From the NCBI GenBank assembly GCA_012842745.1, contig DUSF01000036.1:1-64000 (forward strand): a DNA stretch of 64,000 nt. Reading direction: 5' to 3'. How positions within the stretch are numbered: the stretch's first letter is position 1; the number at the start of each line of letters is the position of its first letter. The position numbers and the translations under genes are program-made. Positions 54,788 through 64,000 of the stretch are shown one piece after another. The notes under the pieces were generated by a model, which saw nothing but the letters and a program-made list of their open reading frames with translations, was not told where the DNA came from and did no database searches. This DNA comes from Bacillus sp. (in: firmicutes) (lineage in GTDB: Bacteria; Bacillota; Bacilli; Bacillales; Bacillaceae_J).

Positions 54788-57541
54788 ATGAATCATCGTT
54801 TCATCGTTGTTGATATCGAGACGACTGGCAATAAAGTTGGGACCGATAAAATCATTCAAATCGGCGCCATTCTCATTGAGGATGGTGAGATTATTGAACG
54901 ATTTTCAAGCTTTGTTAATCCAAATATGAAGTTATCTCCCTTTATTAAACAATTTACAGGAATAGAAGATGAAAGTCTTAAAAAGGCCCCTAGTTTTTCA
55001 TTAATAGCTCCGATGTTAATCGAAATGCTAGAAGGCTCTTATTTCGTTGCCCATAATGTTCCGTTTGATCTTTCATTTTTGAAAGCTGAGCTGGAAAGCA
55101 GCGGCTATATCTTTAAAGATTGTCAAGCGATTGATACAGTCGAGCTTTCAAGATTGTTGTTTCCATCTTTGAATGGTTATAAGCTAAGCCAATTAGCCCA
55201 TGCATTTGCAATCGACCATGATCAACCTCATCGTGCTGATAGTGATGCAGAAGCAACGGCTCATTTATTATTAAATTTATTAACAAAACTAAATAGTCTA
55301 CCGCTCATTATCTTAAAAAAACTGCAATCTTTAGCATCACATTTACAAAGTAATCTTGGCGAATTACTAAAAGAAATGATAAAAGAAAAAAAACGGTTAT
55401 TACAACTTGATGAGGAGCGCTTTGATTTATATAATGGTATCGCTTTGAAACCGTGCAAAAGAAAAAGCAATCTAACTTATGACGAAGTGAATTTTCTGCC
55501 TCTTGATCCTGCTTCCATCATTGCCAAGCTGCAAAACGAGGATGTAAAGTTTGAAGTGCGCGAAGGCCAATTGGAAATGATGGAAACAATTAAAGACGCA
55601 TTTAATAACCGTGTGCATGGCCTAATTGAAGCTGCTACTGGAACTGGAAAAACGCTTGGATATCTTATACCAGCAATCCTTTATGCGAAAAAAACGGGTA
55701 AAAGAGTAGTTATTAGTACGTACACAACACATCTTCAAGAGCAGATTATGAACAAGGAAATAAAAATGCTTAAAAAAGTGCTTCCTTTTACGTTTGAAAC
55801 GACTGTTTTAAAAGGGAGAAATCATTATCTTTGTCTGCAAAAGTTTGTAAAGTCTTTGGAAAATATCGGCATAGATACGTATGATATTGTATTTACGAAA
55901 GCGCAAATTCTTGTCTGGCTAACAGAAACAACGACAGGTGATGTGGATGAGCTTAACTTGACACCCGGAGGTAAAATTTTTTGGAATAAAATCAGCTGCG
56001 GTTTAAATGGCTGTAGCAACAAAGAATGTCCATCATATTCAAGATGTTTTTATTTACAAAAACGAAAAGAAGCAGAAAGCACTGATCTTATTATTACGAA
56101 CCATGCACTCCTTCTTCTTGATATAAAAAGCGATTTTTCATTATTACCAAACTATGATGAGTTGATTGTTGATGAAGCCCATCATCTTGAAAATGTGGCT
56201 AGTGAACATTTTGGGATTACATTAGATTATTTTTCGATTCAAACACGGCTGAACCAAATTGGTTTCATTGATGGAACTGACTTTTTAAATGAGCTTGCTC
56301 CAACGATTGGGATTATTGAGCAATATTATATGGAAACAAAAAATAGCATTGATGAGCTTTTCAGATGTTTAAGAACTTATGTTTTATCAAAAAAAATGAA
56401 TTGTAAAAATGAAATCGGCCGCATAACATACCGCTTTCATGCAACAAAGGAAGATGGCCCATTATGGAAAGAAGTAAAAAATAATGCATTTATCGCCATC
56501 GAAAAACTTCAGGATTTAAAGGATAGCTTTACGTCGATTATCGAACAATTACATGCAAGAGAAGAAAGTGGAATCATAACAGATGGCCATTCACTTCTAC
56601 GGTTTTTAGAGGAAACTGCTAACAGTATATGTAAACTATTTTTTGAGCATGATGGCAATAAAGTAACATGGATAGAAATTGAAGCAAAAGGAGCACAAAA
56701 CTCAGCCTTTTTATTTTGTCAACCGCTTGATGTAGATGTCATGCTCGCTGACGGTTTATTTGCTAAAAAACAAAGCGTCATTCTTACGTCTGCTACACTT
56801 GCTATCAAAGAATCATTTGAGTATACGAAAACATGCTTAGGTCTATTAGATTTTGAAGTAGTAACAAAAAAAATATCCTCACCTTTTTCATATAAAGATC
56901 AAGTGCAATTAATGATTCCAACAGATGTACCAGAAATTAAGGATGTTGAACAGCATGTTTTTATTGAGGAAATTGCCGATAAAATTATTCAAATTGCTAG
57001 GGTGACACAAGGGAGAATGCTCGTTTTATTTACCGCGTATGATATGTTGGAAAAGACATATTCGAGCGTAAAAGCAGCTTCAGAGCTTGATGGATTCGTG
57101 CTTATCGGGCAAGGAATATCGAGCGGCAGCCGGAGGAAACTTACGAAAAATTTTAAACAATACGATAAAGCTATTCTTTTTGGGACAAGCAGTTTTTGGG
57201 AAGGCATCGATATTCCGGGGGAGGAATTAAGCTGTATAGTGATTGTGAGATTGCCGTTTTCACCACCAGATCAAGCGGTGATGGCAGCGAAAGCGGAAGC
57301 GATGAAACATGTGGGCAAAAATGCTTTCATGGAATTATTTTTGCCTCAGGCTATATTAAGGTTTAAGCAAGGCTTTGGCCGTCTTATCCGCGCGAAAAAT
57401 GACCGCGGCGTCGTCGTGATCCTTGACCGACGCATCACAACAAAAAGCTATGGGAAAAAATTCATTCAAGCATTGCCCCCTCTTGAAATCCATGAAGAGG
57501 AAACAAGCAAGTTAATAAAAAGGCTATCTGAGTGGTTGTAA
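54788..57541 (+). CDS. dinG: DinG-type helicase with N-terminal 3'-5' exonuclease domain
   Basis: 917 residues. An N-terminal DEDD exonuclease (about 1-165, VVDIETTGN) is fused to an XPD/DinG superfamily 2 helicase with Walker A AATGTGKT near 283-290 and DEAH at 462-465, and a C-terminal motif VI GRLIRAKNDRG. The order KGRNHYLC followed by three clustered Cys (CSNKECPSYSRC) could bind an iron-sulfur cluster, though related firmicute proteins are reported to act as nucleases without helicase activity. ATG 54788 follows GAGGTG. Confidence 0.93.
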   Translation: MNHRFIVVDIETTGNKVGTDKIIQIGAILIEDGEIIERFSSFVNPNMKLSPFIKQFTGIEDESLKKAPSFSLIAPMLIEMLEGSYFVAHNVPFDLSFLKAELESSGYIFKDCQAIDTVELSRLLFPSLNGYKLSQLAHAFAIDHDQPHRADSDAEATAHLLLNLLTKLNSLPLIILKKLQSLASHLQSNLGELLKEMIKEKKRLLQLDEERFDLYNGIALKPCKRKSNLTYDEVNFLPLDPASIIAKLQNEDVKFEVREGQLEMMETIKDAFNNRVHGLIEAATGTGKTLGYLIPAILYAKKTGKRVVISTYTTHLQEQIMNKEIKMLKKVLPFTFETTVLKGRNHYLCLQKFVKSLENIGIDTYDIVFTKAQILVWLTETTTGDVDELNLTPGGKIFWNKISCGLNGCSNKECPSYSRCFYLQKRKEAESTDLIITNHALLLLDIKSDFSLLPNYDELIVDEAHHLENVASEHFGITLDYFSIQTRLNQIGFIDGTDFLNELAPTIGIIEQYYMETKNSIDELFRCLRTYVLSKKMNCKNEIGRITYRFHATKEDGPLWKEVKNNAFIAIEKLQDLKDSFTSIIEQLHAREESGIITDGHSLLRFLEETANSICKLFFEHDGNKVTWIEIEAKGAQNSAFLFCQPLDVDVMLADGLFAKKQSVILTSATLAIKESFEYTKTCLGLLDFEVVTKKISSPFSYKDQVQLMIPTDVPEIKDVEQHVFIEEIADKIIQIARVTQGRMLVLFTAYDMLEKTYSSVKAASELDGFVLIGQGISSGSRRKLTKNFKQYDKAILFGTSSFWEGIDIPGEELSCIVIVRLPFSPPDQAVMAAKAEAMKHVGKNAFMELFLPQAILRFKQGFGRLIRAKNDRGVVVILDRRITTKSYGKKFIQALPPLEIHEEETSKLIKRLSEWL

Positions 57542-57723
57542 TGAAAAAAAGGGGCGTATAGCCCCGATTATGGTGTCGGATGGAGATTGTTTAATAAGTA
57601 AAACAAAATTTCATGCCTTTTTGTTATAATGAGAAAAGAGACGATGTGAAGATTTATTTCTTAATACTAATTTACACGCAAATTGTTTCCTATATGCATT
57701 ACAATATTTGGGGAGAAGATTAT

Positions 57724-57753
57724 ATGGAAATCGAACTTAGAGGTTTACTATGA
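57724..57753 (+). CDS. Possible 9-codon leader peptide of ypmB
   Basis: ATG 57724 with GGGGAGAAG upstream reads MEIELRGLL and its TGA overlaps the ypmB ATG (ATGA). This looks like translational coupling, but ypmB also has AGAGG of its own, so chance is possible. The ypmA gene expected here in B. subtilis was not found. Confidence 0.35.
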   Translation: MEIELRGLL

Positions 57754-58283
57754 AAAAATGGTTGTATATAATACCTTTAATACTTATTATCATTATTTGG
57801 CAGGCTTCACAAATCTATCTAGGGAGTATGAGTTACCAAAAAAAAGAGGAAAATAAGGCGATTGCTTTTGCAAAGGAAAATGTGAAAGAACTTTCGTCCA
57901 TAACAGATGCCAAGTATTATCATGGTAGACTAGCTTACACAATTCTCTATGGTACGAATGAAAAAGATGAGGAACTCATCATTTGGGTACCTAATTCGAA
58001 AAAGGGTAGGCTCATTGTAAAAAAAGCAAGTGAAGGGTGGTCAAAGGAAAAAGTAAAAAAATATATTATTGCTAATCAAAATCCATTAAAATTAATTGAT
58101 ATAAGACTTGGTGCTGAAGTAATAAAGGATAATCGAACAAACAAAACGGAAACAACGCCGCTATGGGAAATTACTTATATTGACCAAGAAAAGCGTTATA
58201 CATATTATTTTATGAAATTTACAGACGGTTCATTTGTGAAAAGGTACAGTCTGAAAAAAGACCGCTTTGAGGAGGAAAATTAA
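57750..58283 (+). CDS. ypmB: YpmB family protein (DUF5590)
   Basis: A 177-residue protein with one N-terminal membrane anchor (about 4-22) and an extracytoplasmic part of two PepSY-like halves. Position between dinG and aspB is that of ypmB. Function unknown. The gene ends two bases before aspB. Confidence 0.85.
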   Translation: MKKWLYIIPLILIIIIWQASQIYLGSMSYQKKEENKAIAFAKENVKELSSITDAKYYHGRLAYTILYGTNEKDEELIIWVPNSKKGRLIVKKASEGWSKEKVKKYIIANQNPLKLIDIRLGAEVIKDNRTNKTETTPLWEITYIDQEKRYTYYFMKFTDGSFVKRYSLKKDRFEEEN

Positions 58284-58285
58284 CA

Positions 58286-59470
58286 ATGGAATTAGCAAAT
58301 CGAGTATCATCATTAACACCATCCACTACACTTGAAATTACAGCAAAGGCTAAAGCGTTAAAAGATGCCGGTTATGATGTGATCGGACTCGGTGCAGGTG
58401 AGCCTGATTTTAATACACCACAACATATTATTGATGCTGCTGTAAAAGCAATGAATGAAGGACTTACAAAATATACACCATCAGGTGGCTTAGCCGCGCT
58501 AAAGGATGCTATTATTGATAAATTTAAACAAGATCAAGGACTTACATTTACCCAAAACGAAATCATTGTTTGTGTCGGAGCAAAGCATGCCTTATATACA
58601 TTATTCCAAGTCATCATTAATCCTGGAGATGAAGTGATTATCCCAACACCTTATTGGGTTAGCTATCCAGAGTTTGTGAAATTAGCTGAAGGTACACCTG
58701 TATTTGTTGAAGGAAAAGAAGCGAATAATTTCAAAATTACGCCAGAGCAACTAAAAGCAGCGATAACACCGAAAACAAAAGCACTAGTGATTAACTCTCC
58801 AAGTAACCCAACTGGGATGCTTTATACAGCCGAAGAGTTAAAAGCATTAGGAGAAGTATGTCTTGAAAACGATATTCTCATTATTTCTGACGAAATTTAT
58901 GAGAAGTTAATCTATGGTGATAATAAACATGTTTCCGTTGCCGAACTTTCACCAGAGCTAAAAAATCAAACGATAATAATCAATGGTGTGTCAAAATCAC
59001 ATTCAATGACTGGGTGGCGAATTGGCTATGCGGCCGGTGACAGCAAGATTATTAAAGCGATGACAAATTTAGCTAGCCATAGTACATCAAATCCAACATC
59101 AATTGCTCAATATGCGACAATTGCTGCTTACACTGGTTCACAAGAGCCAGTTGCTGTGATGAAGCAAGCCTTTGAAGAACGTTTAAATAAAACGTATGAG
59201 AAATTAATTGAAATTCCTGGGTTTACATGTATCAAGCCGCAAGGTGCCTTCTATTTATTCCCGAATGCAAAGAAGGCTGCTGAAATGACAGGCTATGAAG
59301 ATGTTGATGCATGGGTTAAAGCATTATTAGAAGAAGAAAAGGTGGCATTAGTGCCTGGTTCTGGCTTTGGTGCTCCAGAAAATGTTCGTTTATCTTATGC
59401 AACATCATTGGATTTACTTGAGGGGGCTATCGCCAGAATAAAACGCTTTATGGAAAATAAACTAAAATAA
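58286..59470 (+). CDS. aspB: Aspartate aminotransferase
   Basis: PLP enzyme (class I-b) that links oxaloacetate/aspartate and 2-oxoglutarate/glutamate. NSPSNPTGMLY and the PLP lysine in SKSHSMTGWRIGY near 236 are present. Length 394 is usual. RBS GAGGAGGAAAA. A terminator follows. Confidence 0.95.
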   Translation: MELANRVSSLTPSTTLEITAKAKALKDAGYDVIGLGAGEPDFNTPQHIIDAAVKAMNEGLTKYTPSGGLAALKDAIIDKFKQDQGLTFTQNEIIVCVGAKHALYTLFQVIINPGDEVIIPTPYWVSYPEFVKLAEGTPVFVEGKEANNFKITPEQLKAAITPKTKALVINSPSNPTGMLYTAEELKALGEVCLENDILIISDEIYEKLIYGDNKHVSVAELSPELKNQTIIINGVSKSHSMTGWRIGYAAGDSKIIKAMTNLASHSTSNPTSIAQYATIAAYTGSQEPVAVMKQAFEERLNKTYEKLIEIPGFTCIKPQGAFYLFPNAKKAAEMTGYEDVDAWVKALLEEEKVALVPGSGFGAPENVRLSYATSLDLLEGAIARIKRFMENKLK

Positions 59471-59480
59471 GATTAAAGTA

Positions 59481-59510
59481 AGGCGGTGTAAAATTACTCC
59501 GCCTCTTTTT
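59481..59510 (+). terminator. Intrinsic terminator after aspB
   Basis: AGGCGG (59481-59486) and CCGCCT (59499-59504) enclose a GTA/TAC pairing, followed by CTTTTT. Confidence 0.88.
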
Positions 59511-59548
59511 CAATGTACGAACTTTCGGAATAGTAGGAGGTATGGAAA

Positions 59549-60841
59549 GTGAAAACAACGATTTCCAAAGTAAGCGATTACGTTGGCCAAGATGTTACGA
59601 TTGGTGCTTGGTTAGCGAATAAGCGTTCAAGTGGTAAAATCGCCTTTTTACAACTAAGGGATGGAACTGGCTTCATACAGGGTGTTGTCGTTAAAGAGGA
59701 AGATGAGGAAGTTGTATTTCAGAAAGTGAAAGCAATTACCCAAGAAACCTCCATATGGGTAACAGGAACCGTTCTTGAAGATGAACGTTCCCCGTTCGGC
59801 TATGAATTGGCAGTTAAAAATATTGAAGTGATTCATGAGTCAGTTGACTATCCGATTACACCGAAGGAGCATGGTGTTGAATTTTTAATGGACCATCGCC
59901 ATCTTTGGCTGCGCTCAAAGCGGCAACATGCGATTATGAAGATTCGAAATGAAATCATTCGCGCTACTTATGAATTTTTCAATGAAAATGGCTTTGTCAA
60001 AGTAGATCCGCCAATATTAACCGGTACTTCAGCAGAAGGCGGGAGCGAATTGTTCCATACAAAATATTTTGATGAAGATGCCTATCTTTCACAGAGCGGC
60101 CAGCTTTATATGGAAGCGGCGGCAATGGCTCTAGGAAAGGTATTTTCCTTTGGGCCAACCTTTCGGGCTGAAAAATCAAAAACGAAAAGACATTTGATTG
60201 AATTCTGGATGATTGAACCTGAAATGGCTTTTGTAGATCATGATGAAAATCTTGAAATTCAAGAGCAATATGTCAGCTTTATTGTTCAATCTGTGTTAAA
60301 AAATTGTGGATTAGAGCTGAATGCGCTCGGCCGTGACCTTTCAAAGCTAGAAAATGTTAAAGCGCCATTTCCGCGAATTACGTATGATGCAGCCATCGAA
60401 TTGTTAAAGAAAAAAGGTTTTAACGATATTGAATGGGGTGAAGACTTCGGTGCCCCTCATGAAGTTGCCATTGCCGAGGAATTTGATAAACCAGTATTTA
60501 TTACTCATTATCCTGCGAAAATTAAAGCTTTCTATATGAAGCCTGATCCTCATCGTCCTGATGTCGTCCTATGTGCAGATTTAATTGCGCCTGAAGGTTA
60601 TGGAGAAATTATCGGTGGCTCACAGCGCATTGATGATTTACAATTGATGAAAGAGCGATATGAGGAGCATCATCTTACCGGCGGAGCATACGAATGGTAC
60701 CTCGATTTGCGTAAATACGGTTCTGTACCCCATTCCGGCTTTGGGCTCGGCCTTGAACGGACTGTTGCGTGGATTACTGGGGCGGAGCATGTTCGTGAAA
60801 CAATCCCATTCCCGCGCCTATTAAATCGTTTATACCCGTAA
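59549..60841 (+). CDS. asnS: Asparaginyl-tRNA synthetase
   Basis: Class IIb synthetase: N-terminal OB-fold anticodon domain (about 1-105) and catalytic domain with motif 2 [22 protein letters not shown] and motif 3 [10 protein letters not shown]. Length 430. GTG 59549 follows AGGAGG. The upstream 78 bases hold the aspB terminator and no room for a T-box. Confidence 0.96.
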   Translation: MKTTISKVSDYVGQDVTIGAWLANKRSSGKIAFLQLRDGTGFIQGVVVKEEDEEVVFQKVKAITQETSIWVTGTVLEDERSPFGYELAVKNIEVIHESVDYPITPKEHGVEFLMDHRHLWLRSKRQHAIMKIRNEIIRATYEFFNENGFVKVDPPILTGTSAEGGSELFHTKYFDEDAYLSQSGQLYMEAAAMALGKVFSFGPTFRAEKSKTKRHLIEFWMIEPEMAFVDHDENLEIQEQYVSFIVQSVLKNCGLELNALGRDLSKLENVKAPFPRITYDAAIELLKKKGFNDIEWGEDFGAPHEVAIAEEFDKPVFITHYPAKIKAFYMKPDPHRPDVVLCADLIAPEGYGEIIGGSQRIDDLQLMKERYEEHHLTGGAYEWYLDLRKYGSVPHSGFGLGLERTVAWITGAEHVRETIPFPRLLNRLYP

Positions 60842-60847
60842 TACAGG

Positions 60848-60876
60848 AAAAGCTGACCAACTGCGGTCAGCTTTTT
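60848..60876 (+). terminator. Intrinsic terminator after asnS
   Basis: AAAAGCTGACC (60848-60858) pairs with GGTCAGCTTTT (60865-60875). Confidence 0.92.
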
Positions 60877-60903
60877 AAAATTAAACATTTAAGAAAATAG
60901 ACA

Positions 60904-60912
60904 TGTTATAAT
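60904..60912 (+). promoter_or_regulatory. Extended -10 promoter of dnaD
   Basis: TGTTATAAT carries TGn plus perfect TATAAT (60907-60912), 21 bases before the dnaD ATG. Confidence 0.65.
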
Positions 60913-60933
60913 AGTTGTTGAGGTGTTAACCAA

Positions 60934-61635
60934 ATGAAAAAAGACAAAATGATTGATTGGTTGGCTGAGGGGAATATTGCAATACCTAAACTGCTTTTAC
61001 GACATTATAAAGCAATCGGCTTAAATGAGGAAGAGTTTATGTTGCTTTTACATGTCTATTCAGCGCTTGAAAGCGGCAATTCCTTTCCTACGCCAGTAGA
61101 GCTTTCAACAGGGATGAGCTGTTCCTACGAGCGCTGTATGGAAATTTTAAAATTTTTAATCCAACGCGGCTTTTTACAAATTGAAGGAAAGAATGAAAAT
61201 GGAGTAATGGCCGAAGTTTATACAATACGTCCGCTTTGGGAGAAGCTTTTTGTTTTTTTAATGGGACAGGAAAAAAGCGAAGATAAGTGGGAGAATGAAA
61301 AAGCTGAAATTAATGTATATACTTTATTTGAACAAGAATTTGGACGTCCGTTGTCGCCGATGGAATGTGAAAGATTGACGATGTGGTTAGATATAGATCA
61401 CCATAGCCCGCAAATCATTAAAGCTGCTTTACGCGAAGCAGTGATGAGTGGAAAGGTAAATTTTCACTATATTGATCGAATTCTTTTCGAATGGCAAAAG
61501 AAAGGCATTGAAACGATAGAACAAGCTAGGGATGAAGGAATGAGGTTTAGATCGCACCAAAGAGCAAAAACATACGCTGTTAAGCAGGAGTCGGCAACAA
61601 CCTCTATTCCTATTTATAATTGGTTAGAATCGTAG
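60934..61635 (+). CDS. dnaD: Replication initiation protein DnaD
   Basis: Primosome component that remodels DNA and helps load the helicase at oriC and during restart. N-terminal winged helix (about 1-110) for tetramerisation and C-terminal DnaB-like domain from about 128 (YTLFEQEFGRPLSPMECERL) followed by a YxxxIxxxW-type segment, YIDRILFEW. Length 233. Followed after 24 bases by nth. Confidence 0.95.
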   Translation: MKKDKMIDWLAEGNIAIPKLLLRHYKAIGLNEEEFMLLLHVYSALESGNSFPTPVELSTGMSCSYERCMEILKFLIQRGFLQIEGKNENGVMAEVYTIRPLWEKLFVFLMGQEKSEDKWENEKAEINVYTLFEQEFGRPLSPMECERLTMWLDIDHHSPQIIKAALREAVMSGKVNFHYIDRILFEWQKKGIETIEQARDEGMRFRSHQRAKTYAVKQESATTSIPIYNWLES

Positions 61636-61659
61636 TAGCAGCGAGGAGGTGGGGTTGGT

Positions 61660-62310
61660 ATGCTAAATAAAATGCAAATAGAGCGAGTGTTGGACACAAT
61701 GGGAGAAATGTTTCCACATGCCCACTGTGAATTAATTCATTCGAATCCTTTTGAACTAGTGATTGCTGTTTCTTTATCTGCTCAATGTACAGATGTCCTT
61801 GTGAATAAAGTGACGAAAACACTATTTGAAAAATATAAAAAACCAGAGGATTATTTAGCTGTTTCTTTGGAGGAATTGCAAAATGATATCCGCTCGATTG
61901 GTTTATATCGAAATAAAGCGAAAAATATTCGCAATTTGTCTGCCATTTTACTTGAACAATACGGTGCGGAAGTACCAAAGACGCGGGAAGAATTGATGAA
62001 ATTGCCGGGGGTTGGCCGCAAGACGGCCAACGTTGTTATGTCAGTAGCGTTTGATGTTCCAGCCATTGCTGTTGATACACATGTAGAAAGAGTTTCGAAA
62101 CGTCTTGGTATATGCAGGTGGAAGGATACTGTTTTAGAGGTTGAAGAAACACTTATGAAAAAGATTCCGAAAGAAAAATGGGGAGAAACACACCACCGGC
62201 TTATTTTCTTCGGGCGCTATCATTGCAAAGCGCAAAGGCCACAATGTGATAGTTGTCCATTATTGGACCTATGCCGTGAAGGTCAAAAACGGATGAAAAG
62301 GAGTAGCTAA
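61660..62310 (+). CDS. nth: Endonuclease III
   Basis: DNA glycosylase/AP lyase that removes oxidised pyrimidines. Helix-hairpin-helix LPGVGRKTANVV with catalytic Lys near 120, Asp in VDTHVERVSKRLG, and the 4Fe-4S ligands spaced CX6CX2CX5C at the C-terminus. Length 216. GAGGAGGTGGGG precedes ATG 61660; ypoC starts one base after it. Confidence 0.96.
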   Translation: MLNKMQIERVLDTMGEMFPHAHCELIHSNPFELVIAVSLSAQCTDVLVNKVTKTLFEKYKKPEDYLAVSLEELQNDIRSIGLYRNKAKNIRNLSAILLEQYGAEVPKTREELMKLPGVGRKTANVVMSVAFDVPAIAVDTHVERVSKRLGICRWKDTVLEVEETLMKKIPKEKWGETHHRLIFFGRYHCKAQRPQCDSCPLLDLCREGQKRMKRSS

Positions 62311-62311
62311 G

Positions 62312-62665
62312 ATGTCCTCTGAACTAATCGAGCAAATAGAACATCGTTTTAAGCTTTGGGACAGTGAAAGGACAAAGCTTGCCCATCTTTTCAGAAATAG
62401 AAATAAGCAAGCTGCATTCTCTCCAATGAATAAGCAAATAGTTAATTTTCTTGATTTACTAAATATCATTAATGACATGAAATTTGTAAACGGTGGCGAC
62501 ATCTTGGAGAATATGGAAAAGTTGGATGTAAAACCAATCAATTGTAAGGAACGATTATCATTTTTAATGGAAAGTCCTAGCCACTACCATTCCTTTATAC
62601 AATTATCCGAGTTGTTTACAGAGCTTGAAAAACAATATAGGAAAAAAGTGGCTAGTACAAGATAA
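62312..62665 (+). CDS. ypoC: YpoC family protein
   Basis: A 117-residue helical soluble protein, no motif of known function. Its position after nth and before convergent ponA is that of ypoC in B. subtilis. ATG 62312 has AAAGGAG upstream, within the nth 3' end. A bidirectional terminator follows. Confidence 0.85.
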   Translation: MSSELIEQIEHRFKLWDSERTKLAHLFRNRNKQAAFSPMNKQIVNFLDLLNIINDMKFVNGGDILENMEKLDVKPINCKERLSFLMESPSHYHSFIQLSELFTELEKQYRKKVASTR

Positions 62666-62673
62666 TAGTACAG

Positions 62674-62718
62674 AAAAGGCACGCAATTTGCCATTACGGC
62701 GAAATAGCGTGCCTTTTT
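62674..62718. terminator. Bidirectional terminator between ypoC and ponA
   Basis: AAAAGGCACGC (62674-62684) pairs perfectly with GCGTGCCTTTT (62707-62717); an inner TTTGCC/GGCGAA pairing lies in the loop. Serves both convergent genes. Confidence 0.9.
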
Positions 62719-62731
62719 AATGTTCCTTCAA

Positions 62732-64000
62732 TCATTGATTAAAATCGTTAAGGACTTCATCTCCATGATTATCCTCAACATTTCCATTGTTATCAAAATC
62801 AGGATTTCTAGTAGGATTTCTATTCCTATCCTCTCGCTGGTTGCTTTCGTTCCCCGGTAATCCTGGTCCCCTAGGTTCAGTAGGTTGTTCTGGATTCATA
62901 GGGTTTTCTGGCACAATTGAATCAAACAGCTTTGTTTCAATACTTACTTGAATGGCATCGCTTTTGCTCTCTGGATTTTGATCATCAATGGCAATAATTT
63001 CAAAGCGATACGTTGTGTCTGGATATGGGTCACTAATCGTTACGGACATTTCTTTTCCAGACCAATATGGGATATAATCACTTTGATTCATCGCTGCGTT
63101 AACGACAAAGGAAACACGTTCAAGTAAATTTTCATCGTACTGCCATTTCAGTACAATTTTATTTTCATCACGATTAAATGTAGTTTCAACATTTTGTACT
63201 GATGGTATTTTATCAAACTGGTCAGATACCTCTGTTGGTTCAGTACCTTTAACAAAATATTCATATACGATTTGACTGTCAGGTGTCAAAACACTTGGCA
63301 TTTTTGGTGGATTGGAACCCTTAACAACAGGTACTCTAACAACACTGTTTGGTGTAACAAAATCGCTTTGTGTTTTCCCTTTAGTTACTCCACTCATCAC
63401 TACTTTGAAAAGTTGTTTAGCAATGCCTGATGAGCTGCTTGAAATATAATTATTTTTACCATGTTCATTATACCCAGTCCAAACAGAAATTGTGTAGTCA
63501 GGGGAATAACCAGTAAACCACACATCTGGCATACCACCTTTAGGAATGCCGTATTTCGCCCTCGTTTTATCATCAAAGTTTGTAGAGCCTGTTTTACCAG
63601 CGATATGAACACCAGGAACATTCGCAGAACGACCTGTTCCAGATTGAACAACAGTTTTAAGCATATCGGTAATCATAAATGCTGTATAGTCTTTCATAGC
63701 CGCAACTGGTTCAGGCTTCATGTTGATTTCTCGTCCATCTGGGAAAACAACCTTTCTTATTGTATGTGGCTTTGTATAAATTCCATTATTCCCGAAGGCA
63801 CTATAAGCTCCCGCTTGGTCTAATGGTGACATCCCATTAAAGCCGCCAATACTATAGGATTCGTGAATTGTATCTTCTACTTTAACACCTAGTTTTACTG
63901 CAAAGGCACGGGATTTTGCTGGGCCAACCTCTTGGAACGTTTTTAGAGCAGGAATGTTTCTGGAATCCGCTAAGGCCTCCCGTATGGACATTTGTCCTTT
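62732..64000 (-). CDS. ponA: Class A penicillin-binding protein PonA, C-terminal part (cut by window edge)
   Basis: Partial: the frame continues beyond 64000 (the last nine bases read KGQ in frame), so the glycosyltransferase domain and catalytic Ser lie outside. Visible are SRNIPALKTF, the transpeptidase KTGS box in IAGKTGSTNFDD, a fibronectin type III-like domain (about 250-350 of the visible part) and a disordered, Asn/Pro/Glu-rich tail ending LNDFNQ. This matches PBP1A/1B of bacilli. Confidence 0.94.
   Translation of the reverse strand, partial: KGQMSIREALADSRNIPALKTFQEVGPAKSRAFAVKLGVKVEDTIHESYSIGGFNGMSPLDQAGAYSAFGNNGIYTKPHTIRKVVFPDGREINMKPEPVAAMKDYTAFMITDMLKTVVQSGTGRSANVPGVHIAGKTGSTNFDDKTRAKYGIPKGGMPDVWFTGYSPDYTISVWTGYNEHGKNNYISSSSSGIAKQLFKVVMSGVTKGKTQSDFVTPNSVVRVPVVKGSNPPKMPSVLTPDSQIVYEYFVKGTEPTEVSDQFDKIPSVQNVETTFNRDENKIVLKWQYDENLLERVSFVVNAAMNQSDYIPYWSGKEMSVTISDPYPDTTYRFEIIAIDDQNPESKSDAIQVSIETKLFDSIVPENPMNPEQPTEPRGPGLPGNESNQREDRNRNPTRNPDFDNNGNVEDNHGDEVLNDFNQ

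Noticed and set aside
57544..57565. GGGGC/GCCCC hairpin after dinG
   Set aside because: On the + strand no T-run follows; read on the - strand it would look like a terminator, but no minus-strand gene ends there. Left out as a feature.
59471..59548. Searched for a T-box leader before asnS
   Set aside because: Only 78 bases are present, mostly the aspB terminator; no T-box sequence is seen.

Overview
The window is AT-rich chromosomal DNA of an endospore-forming member of the Bacillaceae. The evidence is the gene content (sleB-ypeB, spoIVA, a SpoVIF-family gene, prsW, bacillithiol genes, the TRAP regulator) and a gene order that largely follows the gudB-to-ponA part of the Bacillus subtilis chromosome. 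Genus and species cannot be fixed from the sequence alone. Almost all genes lie on the + strand; ypzI, ypjC and ponA are on the - strand.

Layout. 1-363: the 3' end of a group II intron (domains V and VI), then a non-coding stretch. 364-8805: cell wall (ddl), glutamate catabolism (gudB), bacillithiol redox (ypdA), asparaginase, the RsiW protease prsW, the germination pair sleB-ypeB, the PilZ protein ypfA, ypfB. 8882-20089: cmk, plsC-like, ypfD (S1 protein), fni, ypzI, yphA-yphB-ypzH, der, gpsA, a SpoVIF-family gene, yphE, yphF, spoIVA. 20090-28312: hbs split by a complete Ll.LtrB-like group II intron, folE (mtrA), mtrB (TRAP), a hepS-menG fusion, hepT, ndk, cheR. 28361-38998: the aromatic supraoperon aroC-aroB-aroH, trpEDCF, hisC-tyrA-aroA, with trpB and trpA missing from their usual place. 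39074-47755: an unrecognised protein resembling an inactive amidohydrolase, ypiA-ypiB-ypiF, qcrABC (menaquinol:cytochrome c reductase), ypjA, ypjB, a YugP-type metallopeptidase, ypjC. 47896-57541: ypjD, dapB, bshA (without the usual mgsA and bshB1 between them), cca, birA, a structured leader and panBCD, dinG. 57750-64000: ypmB, aspB, asnS, dnaD, nth, ypoC, and the 3' part of ponA.

How the genes connect. mtrB encodes TRAP, and its probable RNA target, about ten GAG/TAG triplets followed by an antiterminator, a terminator and a Shine-Dalgarno-masking arm, lies upstream of trpE in the same window. HepS, HepT and MenG act on the side chain and ring of menaquinone, the substrate oxidised by QcrABC. 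AroC, AroB and AroA supply chorismate to TrpE, AroH-TyrA and menaquinone. PanBCD makes pantothenate behind a leader resembling the published pan RNA motif. ypdA and bshA belong to bacillithiol metabolism.

Most notable points: (1) a mobile group II intron inside the normally essential HU gene hbs, with exon pairings legible and a GC instead of GU at its 5' end; (2) a continuous HepS-MenG reading frame; (3) a TRAP target interrupted by a perfect hairpin; (4) trpBA replaced by a hairpin-plus-terminator leader; (5) a 14-bp terminator-like hairpin inside fni; (6) a degenerate amidohydrolase-like protein. I did not identify a clearly new multi-gene system; the unusual features are mostly RNA-level.
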